NCBI GenBank assembly: GCA_021784575.1
Contig: JAJYHX010000002.1
Coordinates: 124,001-188,000, forward strand
From: Nitrospirota bacterium
Lineage (GTDB): Bacteria; Nitrospirota; JACRHJ01
DNA length: 64,000 nucleotides
Reading direction: 5' to 3'
This document shows positions 35,566 to 46,069 of the stretch, piece by piece (positions within the stretch are counted from its first letter, which is position 1; each line of letters opens with the position of its first letter). The position numbers were made by a program, and so were the translations under genes. The notes under the pieces were generated by a model. That model was not told where the DNA came from, made no database searches, and saw only the letters and a program-made list of their open reading frames with translations.

Positions 35566-36492
35566 TCAGGACACTTTTATCGCTTGCACTATTTTCATTA
35601 AAGAAGCCATCCCGGCGATGTCCACCATGTTCGGGCCGTCGCAAAGGGCCTCGTCGGGGCAGGGATGGACTTCCATGAATATGCCGTCGATTCCGACAGC
35701 CGCCGCCGCGCGCGCAAGGGGCGCGACAAACCGCCGCTCGCCCGCGCTCTTGTCACCTCCGCCGCCGGGAAGCTGGACGCTGTGCGTGGCGTCGAACACC
35801 ACCGGATAGCCCATATCGCGCATCACGACAAGCGAGCGGAAATCCACGACGAGGTTGTTGTATCCGAACGACGCGCCGCGCTCCGTCAGGATAATATCAT
35901 CGTAAACCCCTCGCCTATAATGCCTCTCTTCCTTGTTACCCTCTCCCCTCGCGGGAGAGGGGGGACCGGCTCCAGCCGGTGGGTGAGGGTTGGGAGAGGG
36001 GCAGTGGGTGAGGGCTTCGCCTGCCGCTCTTATCTTGTTTATTACATTCTTCATCTCCCAGGGGGACATGAACTGACCCTTCTTCACGTTCACGGGCCTG
36101 CCTGTCCTCGCCGCAGCCTGGAGAATGTCCGTCTGGCGGCAGAGGAACGCGGGTATCTGCAGCGCGTCGAGGACTTCCGCCGCAGGAGATGCCTGCTCCG
36201 GGAGATGTATGTCCGAGATTACAGGAACCTTGAACGTCTCCTTCACCTTTGCGAGGAGTTTAAGGCCCTCCTTCAAACCGGGGCCGCGATACGACGACGA
36301 AGAACTTCGGTTCGCCTTGTCGAACGAGGACTTGAACACAAGCGGCGCGCGCAAATCTTCAACCGCCCTGACTATCTGTTCCGCCGCGTCCATGAGTTTC
36401 TTTTCGGACTCGATGACGCACGGCCCGGCAATCAGGACGAGCGGGTTATTGCCGCCGATTTTGATGGAACCTATTTTAATTTCTCGAATCAT
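35566..36492 (-). CDS. kdsA: Kdo-8-phosphate synthase with in-frame repeat insertion
   Basis: Condenses phosphoenolpyruvate with arabinose-5-phosphate. Core motifs are present: LIAGPCVIES, FDKANR, RGPGLKEGL, GQFMSPWEM, ILTERGASFGYNNLVVD, and DATHSVQLPG. I placed the start at ATG 36492, because the 33 codons upstream come from an intergenic repeat. Residues 159-198 are not part of the family. They replace the usual AGN-(D/E)-x-I turn just before LTERG and are encoded by a CCCTCTCCC-type palindromic repeat. The 308 residues are therefore about 38 longer than usual. Kdo is normally essential, so the protein is probably functional despite the insertion. Confidence 0.92.
   Translation of the reverse strand: MIREIKIGSIKIGGNNPLVLIAGPCVIESEKKLMDAAEQIVRAVEDLRAPLVFKSSFDKANRSSSSSYRGPGLKEGLKLLAKVKETFKVPVISDIHLPEQASPAAEVLDALQIPAFLCRQTDILQAAARTGRPVNVKKGQFMSPWEMKNVINKIRAAGEALTHCPSPNPHPPAGAGPPSPARGEGNKEERHYRRGVYDDIILTERGASFGYNNLVVDFRSLVVMRDMGYPVVFDATHSVQLPGGGGDKSAGERRFVAPLARAAAAVGIDGIFMEVHPCPDEALCDGPNMVDIAGMASLMKIVQAIKVS
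35899..36018. repeat. In-frame palindromic repeat insertion in kdsA
   Basis: Contains CCCTCTCCCCTCGCGGGAGA then GGGG, ACCGGCTCCAGCCGGT and CCCTCACCC/GGGTGAGGG-type words, all inverted repeats. Read in the kdsA frame it gives PSPNPHPPAGAGPPSPARGE, typical of this repeat family, with no stop codon. Confidence 0.88.
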
Positions 36493-36520
36493 AAAATAAG
36501 CAGATTCTTCCGCAGAGCCT

Positions 36521-36642
36521 GCCCCGGTATGTATAAATCCGGGGCTCAGAATGACAACCTTAATCCCCCTCTTAAGATAAGAGGGGGACAAAGGGGGCGT
36601 TATGAAAATTCCCGGGTTCCCGCTTTCGCGGGAATGACAGGC
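36521..36642. repeat. Compound intergenic repeat between pyrG and kdsA
   Basis: Three parts can be seen: a GTCATTCTGAGCCCCGG element with GGGGCAGGCTCTGC (36521-36554, read on the minus strand); a copy of the TAACGCCCCC hairpin repeat (36561-36602); and a CCCGCTTTCGCGGGAATGAC hairpin (36619-36638). It forms the whole leader of kdsA and would otherwise extend the kdsA frame artificially. Confidence 0.85.
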
Positions 36643-36648
36643 TAATTG

Positions 36649-39064
<2,416 letters not shown>

Positions 39065-39068
<4 letters not shown>

Positions 39069-40021
39069 AGCGCCTCCCTGTTTTCGATATACCATTTCAC
39101 GAACTTCGGCACCCCTTCCTCGACCTTTGTCCGGGGATTATACCCGAGCATCTTTTTCGACTTCGTGATGTCGGCATATGTGACCTCGACATCTCCGGGC
39201 TGGTCGGGGAGCTGCTCTATGTTCGCCTTCTTCCCAAGGCTTTTCTCGATAAGCTCTATAAGCGTCCGGAGCTTTGTGGTCTGGGATTCGCCGATGTTGA
39301 ATATCTCGAAGGCGAAGTTGGCGTCGATTGCCTTGATGACCCCGTCAGCGATGTCGTCGATATAGGTGTAGTCCCTGCGGGAGGAGCCGTCGCCGAACAT
39401 CGGGACGGGCTCTCCCCGGTCTATAAGGCGGGTGAACTTGTGTATGGCCATCTCCGGCCTCTGGCGCGGGCCGTAGACGGTAAAAAACCGGAGGCACGAG
39501 ATGTTCAGGCCGTAGAGGTGATGATATGTGTGGCAGATAAGCTCGCAGGCTTTTTTCGTCGCGGCATAGGGAGAGACGGGATTGTCCACGAAATCCGTCT
39601 CGGAAAACGGGACTTTTTTGTTGTTGCCGTAAATCGACGAGGAAGACGCGAATATAAACCCCGGCAGGCTGTTTTCCTTCGCCGCTTCAAGGAGGTTCAT
39701 AGTCCCCCGGACGTTCACGTCCTCGTACAGGAGCGGGTCGGCTATGGAAGGCCGGACTCCCGCCCGCGCGGCGAGGTGGAATACCCGGTCGAACCTCTCC
39801 CGCCTGAAAAGCCCTTTAAGCAACTCCAGGTCGCGGATATCCCCCTCGACAAGCTTATAGGATGGACTTTTCAGCGCCGCTCCGATGTTCCTTCTCTTGA
39901 TCTTCGGGTCGTAGAAATTATCGAAGCAGTCGATTGCGACAACTTCGTCCCCGCGCGCCAGGAGCTTCTCCGAGACGCTCGACCCTATAAAACCCGCTCC
40001 GCCGGTAACAAGTATTTTCAC
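39065..40021 (-). CDS. NAD-dependent sugar-nucleotide epimerase (UDP-glucuronate 4-epimerase-like)
   Basis: Short-chain dehydrogenase-type epimerase, 318 residues. The NAD motif GGAGFIGS is at residues 7-14, SSSSIYGN holds the catalytic serine, and YAATKK the Tyr-Lys pair. SCLRFFTVYGPRQRPEMA resembles UDP-glucuronate and UDP-glucose 4-epimerases. It probably supplies a sugar nucleotide for LPS core or O-antigen. UDP-glucose 4-epimerase activity is the main alternative. Confidence 0.82.
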
Positions 40022-40061
40022 AGTTGTCGATCCCCAATCTCATCACTCCCCCTGCTTCGCG

Positions 40062-40102
40062 TCCCCCTCTTATCTTAAGAGTGGGACGGGAGGGGGCGTT
40101 AC
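40062..40102. repeat. TAACGCCCCC hairpin repeat, copy 3
   Basis: The palindrome TCCCCCTCTTATCTTAAGAG, with one mismatch, is followed by a GGGGGCGTTAC end. Read on the minus strand the GTAACGCCCCC edge contains the TAA stop codon of the heptose kinase gene (40099-40101). Confidence 0.85.
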
Positions 40103-41088
40103 CTTATAGTTGCCTGCTTGATTGCCTGCTTAAGTTGTTCCAGCTTCACCGCGGCCGTCCCCACCTCGCCGACGACTATGCCCGCCGCGTGATTGGCGAT
40201 TACCGCCGCCTCGCGCATGTCCGCGCCGGTGGAAAGGGCCAGCATGAGCACGGCTATTACCGTATCTCCCGCGCCGGTTACATCGTAAACTTCCTTGGCG
40301 ACGGTCGGTATGTGCTCCGGTTTCCCGCCGTTTATGAAGAGGCTCATGCCCTGCTCGCCGCGGGTAATCAGAACCGCATCACTCTTCAGCTTTTCGAGGA
40401 GCTTTTTGCCGGCGGCGGCGAGAGAGGCTTCGTCCGTTATCTCGAACCCGGCAGCCTGCGAGGCCTCGAGGTTATTCGGCGTAACGACCGTAACTTTTTT
40501 ATAATAATCTAAATGCCCCACCTTCGGGTCTACGGCGACCGGTATATTCCTTTCCGCGGCCACCCTCACAATCCCGGAGACGAGCTTCCTGGTAACGACG
40601 CCCTTTGCGTAGTCCGATATTATAATCCCGGTAAAGGTGCTGTTATGGGTCTTGAGGTAGTCGAGGATAATGTCTTCGGAGGCGCAGGCGATGTCGCCCT
40701 TGCTCTCGCGGTCGAAGCGCACAACCTGCTGGCTGTGGGCTATCACCCGCGTCTTGACGGTGGTAGGGCGGCAGTTGTCCATGATTATCCCGGCCGTGTC
40801 GATTTTCTTAAGCTTAAGCTCGCGGATTATCCTGCGGCCCATCTCGTCATCGCCGACAGCCCCGCAGATGCCGGCCCTGCCTCCAAGCGAGACGATGTTG
40901 TTCAGGACGTTTGCCGCGCCGCCAAGCATTATGGATTCGTGGTTTATGTCAACCACCGGGACAGGGGCCTCCGGCGATATGCGCGATACCTTGCCCCAGA
41001 TGAAGTGGTCGAGTATGATGTCGCCGACGACGAGGATGCGGGCGGACTTGAAACGCTCGAGGTGTCCGAGAATACTCTTTTTATCCAA
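40099..41088 (-). CDS. rfaE1: D-glycero-beta-D-manno-heptose-7-phosphate kinase (RfaE domain I)
   Basis: Phosphorylates heptose-7-phosphate for ADP-heptose synthesis. The 329 residues match only the kinase half of bifunctional HldE: RILVVGDIILDHFIWG, LGGAANVLNN and the catalytic DVTGAGDTVIA. The nucleotidyltransferase half is absent and must be encoded elsewhere. Together with GmhB (51196-51765) it gives two of the ADP-heptose steps. The stop codon lies in a repeat. Confidence 0.9.
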   Translation of the reverse strand: MDKKSILGHLERFKSARILVVGDIILDHFIWGKVSRISPEAPVPVVDINHESIMLGGAANVLNNIVSLGGRAGICGAVGDDEMGRRIIRELKLKKIDTAGIIMDNCRPTTVKTRVIAHSQQVVRFDRESKGDIACASEDIILDYLKTHNSTFTGIIISDYAKGVVTRKLVSGIVRVAAERNIPVAVDPKVGHLDYYKKVTVVTPNNLEASQAAGFEITDEASLAAAGKKLLEKLKSDAVLITRGEQGMSLFINGGKPEHIPTVAKEVYDVTGAGDTVIAVLMLALSTGADMREAAVIANHAAGIVVGEVGTAAVKLEQLKQAIKQATIR

Positions 41089-41126
41089 AACACTCTCTCC
41101 CGAAAGACATATAAAAACGAGCTATT

Positions 41127-42245
41127 TTATATTACTTTCTTGTAAACCTCAAGAGTCTTCTGGAGAGTTTTTGCCCAAGTGAAGTTTTCCGATTTTAATC
41201 TTGCCCTTTTCCCGGCCTCGTTTCGAGCCTTTTCGCAGCCGAGATATTGAAGAATGGCCGCGAGTCCCGCCGCGTCCGCCGGGTTTTTAAGCACAAAACC
41301 GTCCGAGCCGTCTTCCAGAATCTCCGATACGCCGTTCTGCGGCGTGGTTATAACAGGCAGGCCGGACGCCATGGCTTCGAGGCAGGAATTGGAGAACGGG
41401 TCGTATTTCGTCGGCAGGACAAAAATATCCGCCGCGCCGTATAGCAGCTCCGGCTCCCTTACATGGCCGGCAAAAATAAGCCGGTCCGGGATTCCCAGAC
41501 GCCCGGCCTGTCTGAGGAACGGTCCAGCGTCGTCCTTTCCGGCTATTAACAGCTTGATTTTGCTGACGTTTCCCTCCATATCCTTCGCGTGTCCGATTGC
41601 GTTTAAAGCGGTTTGAAGCCCCTTTCTCTTAAAACCCGCCCCGACGAAAAGCGCAATCAAGCCGTCTCCAAGGCCGTATTTCTGCCTGATTTCGGCCCGC
41701 TTCATGCGCGCGGAAACCGGGTTGAATTTCTCCAGATCCACACCGTTATACGCAACGAAGGCGTTCTCCGGCGGAATCGGGTAATACTTGAGCAGGCCCT
41801 GTCTTGCAAATTCGGAGTTCGTGATAACCGCCCTGCACCCGCCCGGCCTGTATCGCTCTTTTTCCATCTTCAATACCACGCCGTGCAGGGGGTTTAAGAA
41901 GTTAAAGGGATTTCCCATCCTTTCGAGATATTCCGCATGACAGCCGCCGCCCACCGTAACGACCCCGTCCGTGAACGGCCTTATCTGGTTGTGCACGAGG
42001 TCTATGTCCTTCCTTCCGGACAGCGCCCGAAGGAGGTTTTTCCGGAAGCTCGCCACCTTTATAAAGGACGGACCGGAGGCCGTCGGGACGATATTCACCT
42101 CCGCCCCGAAATCCGGCTCCTCGACGGCTGCCGCGAATATGGAGACCTCCACGCCCGCATCCGCAAGCCCCCTGGCGAGGTTCCACGCGCGCCGTTCGCT
42201 ACCGCCTCTTCTGTCGAAGCGGATGGAGGAAATACCTACTCGCAT
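41127..42245 (-). CDS. GT4 glycosyltransferase, WaaG-like
   Basis: GT-B fold glycosyltransferase of family 4, 372 residues. It has an N-terminal MRVGISSIRFDRRGGSERRA, the nucleotide-sugar region FVGAGFKRKGLQTAL and the C-terminal acidic motif PFSNSCLEAMASGLPVI. The best likeness is to WaaG-type LPS core glucosyltransferases. It overlaps the next GT4 gene by 10 bases. The sugar and acceptor cannot be read from sequence. Confidence 0.82.
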   Translation of the reverse strand: MRVGISSIRFDRRGGSERRAWNLARGLADAGVEVSIFAAAVEEPDFGAEVNIVPTASGPSFIKVASFRKNLLRALSGRKDIDLVHNQIRPFTDGVVTVGGGCHAEYLERMGNPFNFLNPLHGVVLKMEKERYRPGGCRAVITNSEFARQGLLKYYPIPPENAFVAYNGVDLEKFNPVSARMKRAEIRQKYGLGDGLIALFVGAGFKRKGLQTALNAIGHAKDMEGNVSKIKLLIAGKDDAGPFLRQAGRLGIPDRLIFAGHVREPELLYGAADIFVLPTKYDPFSNSCLEAMASGLPVITTPQNGVSEILEDGSDGFVLKNPADAAGLAAILQYLGCEKARNEAGKRARLKSENFTWAKTLQKTLEVYKKVI

Positions 42246-43333
42246 CCGAGCACCTTCCGGTAAAGCGCTTCCGTGTCGTCGAGCATTCTTTCCCTTGTAT
42301 GGCCGAGGAGCGCCATCCGCCTTCCCTGAAGGCCCATTTCGCGCGCTTTCTCGGGGTCGGACAGGAGTTTCAGTATGGCGCCTGCAAGGGCTTCGGGATT
42401 CTTCGGCGGCACGATACAGCCGTTTACCCCGTCCCTTATCACTTCCGGTATGCCGCCCGTCTGCGTGCCTGCGACGGGTTTTCCGGCGGCCATTGATTGA
42501 AGCGCGAACTGCGGGATGCCTTCGGAGGCGTAAGAAGCCATTACGGAGACATCGAATGCCGCGATAATTTCCGGCATGTCCTCTCGATGCCCGGCAAGTA
42601 TTACGGAATCCCGCAGCTCAAGCTCCGCCGCAAGCTCCGTTATACCCTTCCGGAGGTCGCCTTCACCGGCGATTAAAAGCCTCGCTTTCGGGAAGCGCCT
42701 GAGCACTTCGGGCATGGCGCGGAGTATGTGCAGATGTCCCTTCCAGCTCCTGAGCGCCGCCGCTATGCCTATGACCGGCTCGTCCGCGGCTATGCCGAAT
42801 TCGCGCCGCACCCTCCCGCCGTCCGCATCCGCAAACATCCCGACGTCTATCCCCGTGGGTATGGAATAAATCCTGTCCGGGGAGATGCCGAGCTCCCGGA
42901 CAAGCTGCTCCTTTATGAAATTGCCGGTGGTGACGATGCCGTCGTTCAGGTGGCCGTAAACGAGCCTGGTGAAGGGGTTCGGCCTCAACCTCGAAGATAT
43001 GTGCCTGGTGCGGACGACTTTTATCCGCGCGATTCTTCCGGCCAGCCCTCCGGCCCAGCTGTCCCGCGAGCTATGCGTATTAAGTATCTGAATGCGCTCG
43101 GATTGGATTAGTTTCCGGAGCTTGTGTCCGGTTATAAGGAGATTTTCCCTGTCGAAGTCTACACCGAAAACCTTTATCCCGGCTTCCGACGCCCTCTTGT
43201 AAATCCTTGCATGTCCCGGCGCGGCAAGGGCCACCATGTGGCCTCTCTGCTTCATTCCAAGCATCTCGCCCAGGATGCGTATCTCCTGCCCGCCCCAGCC
43301 CACGGAGGCCTCGGTATGAAGTACCCGGAACAT
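42236..43333 (-). CDS. GT4 glycosyltransferase
   Basis: A 365-residue GT-B enzyme with the N-terminal WGGQEIRILGEMLGM glycine loop, IGIAAALRSWKGHLHIL and the acidic motif SEGIPQFALQSMAAGKPV. The family is clear but the substrate is not. It lies in the LPS core run, 5 bases after the sulfotransferase-like gene and coupled to the WaaG-like gene. Confidence 0.85.
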   Translation of the reverse strand: MFRVLHTEASVGWGGQEIRILGEMLGMKQRGHMVALAAPGHARIYKRASEAGIKVFGVDFDRENLLITGHKLRKLIQSERIQILNTHSSRDSWAGGLAGRIARIKVVRTRHISSRLRPNPFTRLVYGHLNDGIVTTGNFIKEQLVRELGISPDRIYSIPTGIDVGMFADADGGRVRREFGIAADEPVIGIAAALRSWKGHLHILRAMPEVLRRFPKARLLIAGEGDLRKGITELAAELELRDSVILAGHREDMPEIIAAFDVSVMASYASEGIPQFALQSMAAGKPVAGTQTGGIPEVIRDGVNGCIVPPKNPEALAGAILKLLSDPEKAREMGLQGRRMALLGHTRERMLDDTEALYRKVLGCE

Positions 43334-43338
43334 CAGAG

Positions 43339-44133
43339 CTATCCGGCTTTATCCATTTTTTTGGTTCTCTTTTTAAGAGGATAAAGCACCTTCCTTCTCA
43401 CGTCCCTTTCCAATCTCCTCAAAGGCCCCATATTTTCACAATCGGATAACTGTCTTTCAAGCCGTCCCACCTTGCGCAGAAGCTCCGTTAATTTCTCTCC
43501 GACGTTCACATCGGCGATATTATTCGCATTAGCGCTTACCTTGCTCTGATTGCGTGTTTTTTCCCAGGCATTCTTCAGGTTTTCCCGTCCCGCGATGAAG
43601 GACAGTTTTTCCATTTCGGAAAAGTCTTTTACGCTTTTAGGAAAGTAAATTGTGGTTACCGGAATATTTGAAAAGGCTGCCTGCCTGAAGAAAATCCTTT
43701 CGAGATGCGTGCAATAAACCTGCGCGCCATGAAAGGTGTAAATACCGGTTACGCCGCCGATGTTGCCGCACCCCGACCTTATTGCGCTGTCGTATATTTC
43801 CCTGTAATCCCTGGAACAATAAATTATATGCTCGATATTTATCCCGGATTCAATCCAAAAATCCAGTGTCTGCATGAACTTCGGGTCTTTTATTATCACG
43901 CCGTCCTGGAATTCCGATTTTATGTCGCCGACACCGGCCTGGCAGACAGCTTCGTCGAACGAAGAAGCCGCGCCAAGCCGGAGGAGTTCGTTAATCCTGA
44001 CCGTCTTGGGGCATTCCATGCCAGCCTTGACGGTTTCGTCATACCAGTCGCCCTTTAAAGCGGCGCCCGCTTCGCACAGCACCTTGGCGGTGAAACTGGT
44101 GCCGGACCTGCCAATTCCTGTTATAATTATCAT
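43339..44133 (-). CDS. Sulfotransferase-like protein in the LPS cluster
   Basis: The 264-residue protein opens MIIITGIGRSGTSFTAKVL, which matches the 5'-phosphosulfate loop of PAPS-dependent sulfotransferases. A 3'-phosphate-binding segment is suggested by HIIYCSRDYREIYDSAIRSG, with Arg and Ser at the right distance. The C-terminal third is a coiled-coil-like and basic tail. I chose ATG 44133, which begins the first strand; ATG 44190 and 44229 are possible. It suggests sulfation of a glycan, which is inference. No PAPS synthesis genes are in the window. Confidence 0.65.
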   Translation of the reverse strand: MIIITGIGRSGTSFTAKVLCEAGAALKGDWYDETVKAGMECPKTVRINELLRLGAASSFDEAVCQAGVGDIKSEFQDGVIIKDPKFMQTLDFWIESGINIEHIIYCSRDYREIYDSAIRSGCGNIGGVTGIYTFHGAQVYCTHLERIFFRQAAFSNIPVTTIYFPKSVKDFSEMEKLSFIAGRENLKNAWEKTRNQSKVSANANNIADVNVGEKLTELLRKVGRLERQLSDCENMGPLRRLERDVRRKVLYPLKKRTKKMDKAG

Positions 44134-44219
44134 AATAATCTCGCACTTGGGGTTTCTAATTATTTGCCTTATCTGGTTGTGAACACTCATACAGCTTCTT
44201 TTACCGGCGCGCTGAATGT

Positions 44220-44238
44220 AGTATAGCATATTTTATGC
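44220..44238 (-). promoter_or_regulatory. Possible extended -10 promoter before the sulfotransferase-like gene
   Basis: The minus strand reads TGCTATACT (44220-44228), an extended -10, overlapping the palindrome GCATA-AAA-TATGC (44226-44238). No good -35 is present. Confidence 0.3.
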
Positions 44239-44273
44239 AAACCTAATTGATTGTTGGTATTTAGTAATGAATG

Positions 44274-45182
44274 TTATATTCTGTTTTGCCAGCCGCCCTT
44301 AACCTTCCTCAGTTTAAACCGCAGATACCGCACCAGCAGGGACGGAAGTTTAAAGAGCCTGGACTTTCCAAACCTGACGGAATACGCCCATGACTCAAGC
44401 CCCGCATCCAGCCTCTGCATGGACATGTTCTTCCTTGCCCAATTGAACAGCTCGTTTGAGATGCTTCTTTTGATTATCTTCTTCTGGCGAGCGTCAAGGA
44501 ATGGTTTTTGTTTCTCGTAAACCAGCTTGAAATAACTCCCGCGCCGCCCGATGAATCCGGTAAGGTTGCCGCCGTGCTCCCGGCGATTGTATAAATATTC
44601 GTTTATAAAACCTACCGTGTAGTTTCGCGCCAGGCTGATTGAGAAATCCCAATCGTCGATCCCCGGAATATTCTCCTCCAGAAGGCGGGTTTTTTCAATC
44701 GCCTCCTTGTTTATCAGAAGAGACGACGGCGTAAGGTTGCTTTTTCCGCTCAGAGTCGATTCATACAGGTCGTGGACACCCGTTTCAAGGATGCCGTCCG
44801 CCAGCATTGGCCTTTCGGAAGGAATTTCAATCCCGTTGCAGAAGACAGCCTTTGCGCCGGTCTCTTCCAGGAACCCGACCTGCCTTTCAATCTTGTCCGG
44901 CATCCAAATATCGTCATGGTCCAGAAAAGCGATATACACGCCCGTCGAGTTTTTTATGCCGGTGTTCCTCGCCGCGGCGGTGCCGCCGTTTTCGCGCCTG
45001 ATATATTTTATTCTCGGGTCCGAAAAACCGCGCGCCACATCCCCAGTAGCGTCCGTCGAGCCGTCGTCTATAATCAAAATCTCAAGGTCGGCATACGTCT
45101 GGCGCAGAACGCTTCGGATTGCTTCTGCGATAAATTTCTCGCTGTTATAGGCCGGGATTATTACGCTTACCCTGCCGGGCAT
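44274..45182 (-). CDS. GT2 glycosyltransferase, paralogue 1
   Basis: GT-A fold family 2 enzyme, 302 residues: VSVIIPAYNSEKFIAEAIRS at the start, DDGSTD for nucleotide binding and the DxD-like LDHDDIW. It resembles the next gene along its whole length and shares the C-terminal FKLPSLLVRYLRFKLRK, so the two look like a tandem duplication. The 16-base overlap supports co-translation. Likely adds a core or O-unit sugar. Confidence 0.85.
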   Translation of the reverse strand: MPGRVSVIIPAYNSEKFIAEAIRSVLRQTYADLEILIIDDGSTDATGDVARGFSDPRIKYIRRENGGTAAARNTGIKNSTGVYIAFLDHDDIWMPDKIERQVGFLEETGAKAVFCNGIEIPSERPMLADGILETGVHDLYESTLSGKSNLTPSSLLINKEAIEKTRLLEENIPGIDDWDFSISLARNYTVGFINEYLYNRREHGGNLTGFIGRRGSYFKLVYEKQKPFLDARQKKIIKRSISNELFNWARKNMSMQRLDAGLESWAYSVRFGKSRLFKLPSLLVRYLRFKLRKVKGGWQNRI

Positions 45183-46069
45183 CGCTCTCCTTTTTTCATT
45201 CTTTTTATGCGAAATCTGAAATAGCGCACCACAAGCGAAGGGAGTTTAAAAGTCTTGAAGCCGTCCATCCGTATGGCGTCGGATAAATCCCGCATCCCGT
45301 CCGCAAACATACCGGCAGCCACATCGCGCCTGGCTTCGGAAAAGATATGCGCCGAGAGCGTCTTCCTCAGCCTTGCGGCCTGTTCCTCCGAGAGAGACGG
45401 CGCGTGCTTGCTGTAAAGCTTCAGAAAATACTTGCCCCTTCCCGGCTGGCCGGACAGGTTCCCTCCATGCATCCTTCTCTCGTAGAGCCGGTCGGGCATG
45501 TATATGAGCTTTCTTCCCCTGACTATACGCAAGGCAAAATCGAGGTCCTCGCAGCTCTGCCGGAAGCTCTCGTCGATGAGTCCGGCTTCATCTATCACAT
45601 TCCTTCTGACCATCAAAGACGGGGTAAAAATATTCAGTCCGGACAGCACGTCGTCGAAATAACAGTCTTTCCCGCGCCCCGTGAACTCCCTCAACATTGG
45701 CCGCCCGTCGAAGGTCATGCCGTTGCAGAAGCAGCCTGCGGCCTCTTCGTCCTCAAGGAGCGCCGCCTGTCTTTCGAGCTTCTCCGGAAGATACCTGTCG
45801 TCGGCGTCGAGAAAGCATACATATTCCCCTCCGGAGGCCCTTATCCCTGTGTTCCTCGCGGCGCCCGGGCCTGAATTTTTCTGGTAGATATACGTTATCC
45901 TTACGCTTTCTATGTAATCTTTCAATATGTTTCTCGTGCCGTCGGTGGAACCGTCGTCCACGACTATGACTTCCCTGTCTGGATATGTCTGATTAAGAAC
46001 GCTGTCCACGGCCTCTGTTATGAACCTGCCGTAGTTATACGTGGCGATTATCACGCTGACCTTCTTCAC
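45167..46069 (-). CDS. GT2 glycosyltransferase, paralogue 2
   Basis: A 300-residue GT2 enzyme with VSVIIATYNYGRFITEAVDS, VVDDGSTDGTR and FLDADDRYLPEKLERQ. The C-terminus FKLPSLVVRYFRFRIKRMKK parallels its neighbour. It overlaps both flanking genes by a few bases. Substrate is unknown. Confidence 0.85.
   Translation of the reverse strand: MKKVSVIIATYNYGRFITEAVDSVLNQTYPDREVIVVDDGSTDGTRNILKDYIESVRITYIYQKNSGPGAARNTGIRASGGEYVCFLDADDRYLPEKLERQAALLEDEEAAGCFCNGMTFDGRPMLREFTGRGKDCYFDDVLSGLNIFTPSLMVRRNVIDEAGLIDESFRQSCEDLDFALRIVRGRKLIYMPDRLYERRMHGGNLSGQPGRGKYFLKLYSKHAPSLSEEQAARLRKTLSAHIFSEARRDVAAGMFADGMRDLSDAIRMDGFKTFKLPSLVVRYFRFRIKRMKKGERCPAG

Noticed and set aside
36493-36591. N-terminal extension of kdsA
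   Set aside because: The 33 extra codons are intergenic repeat sequence; the family N-terminus begins at ATG 36492.
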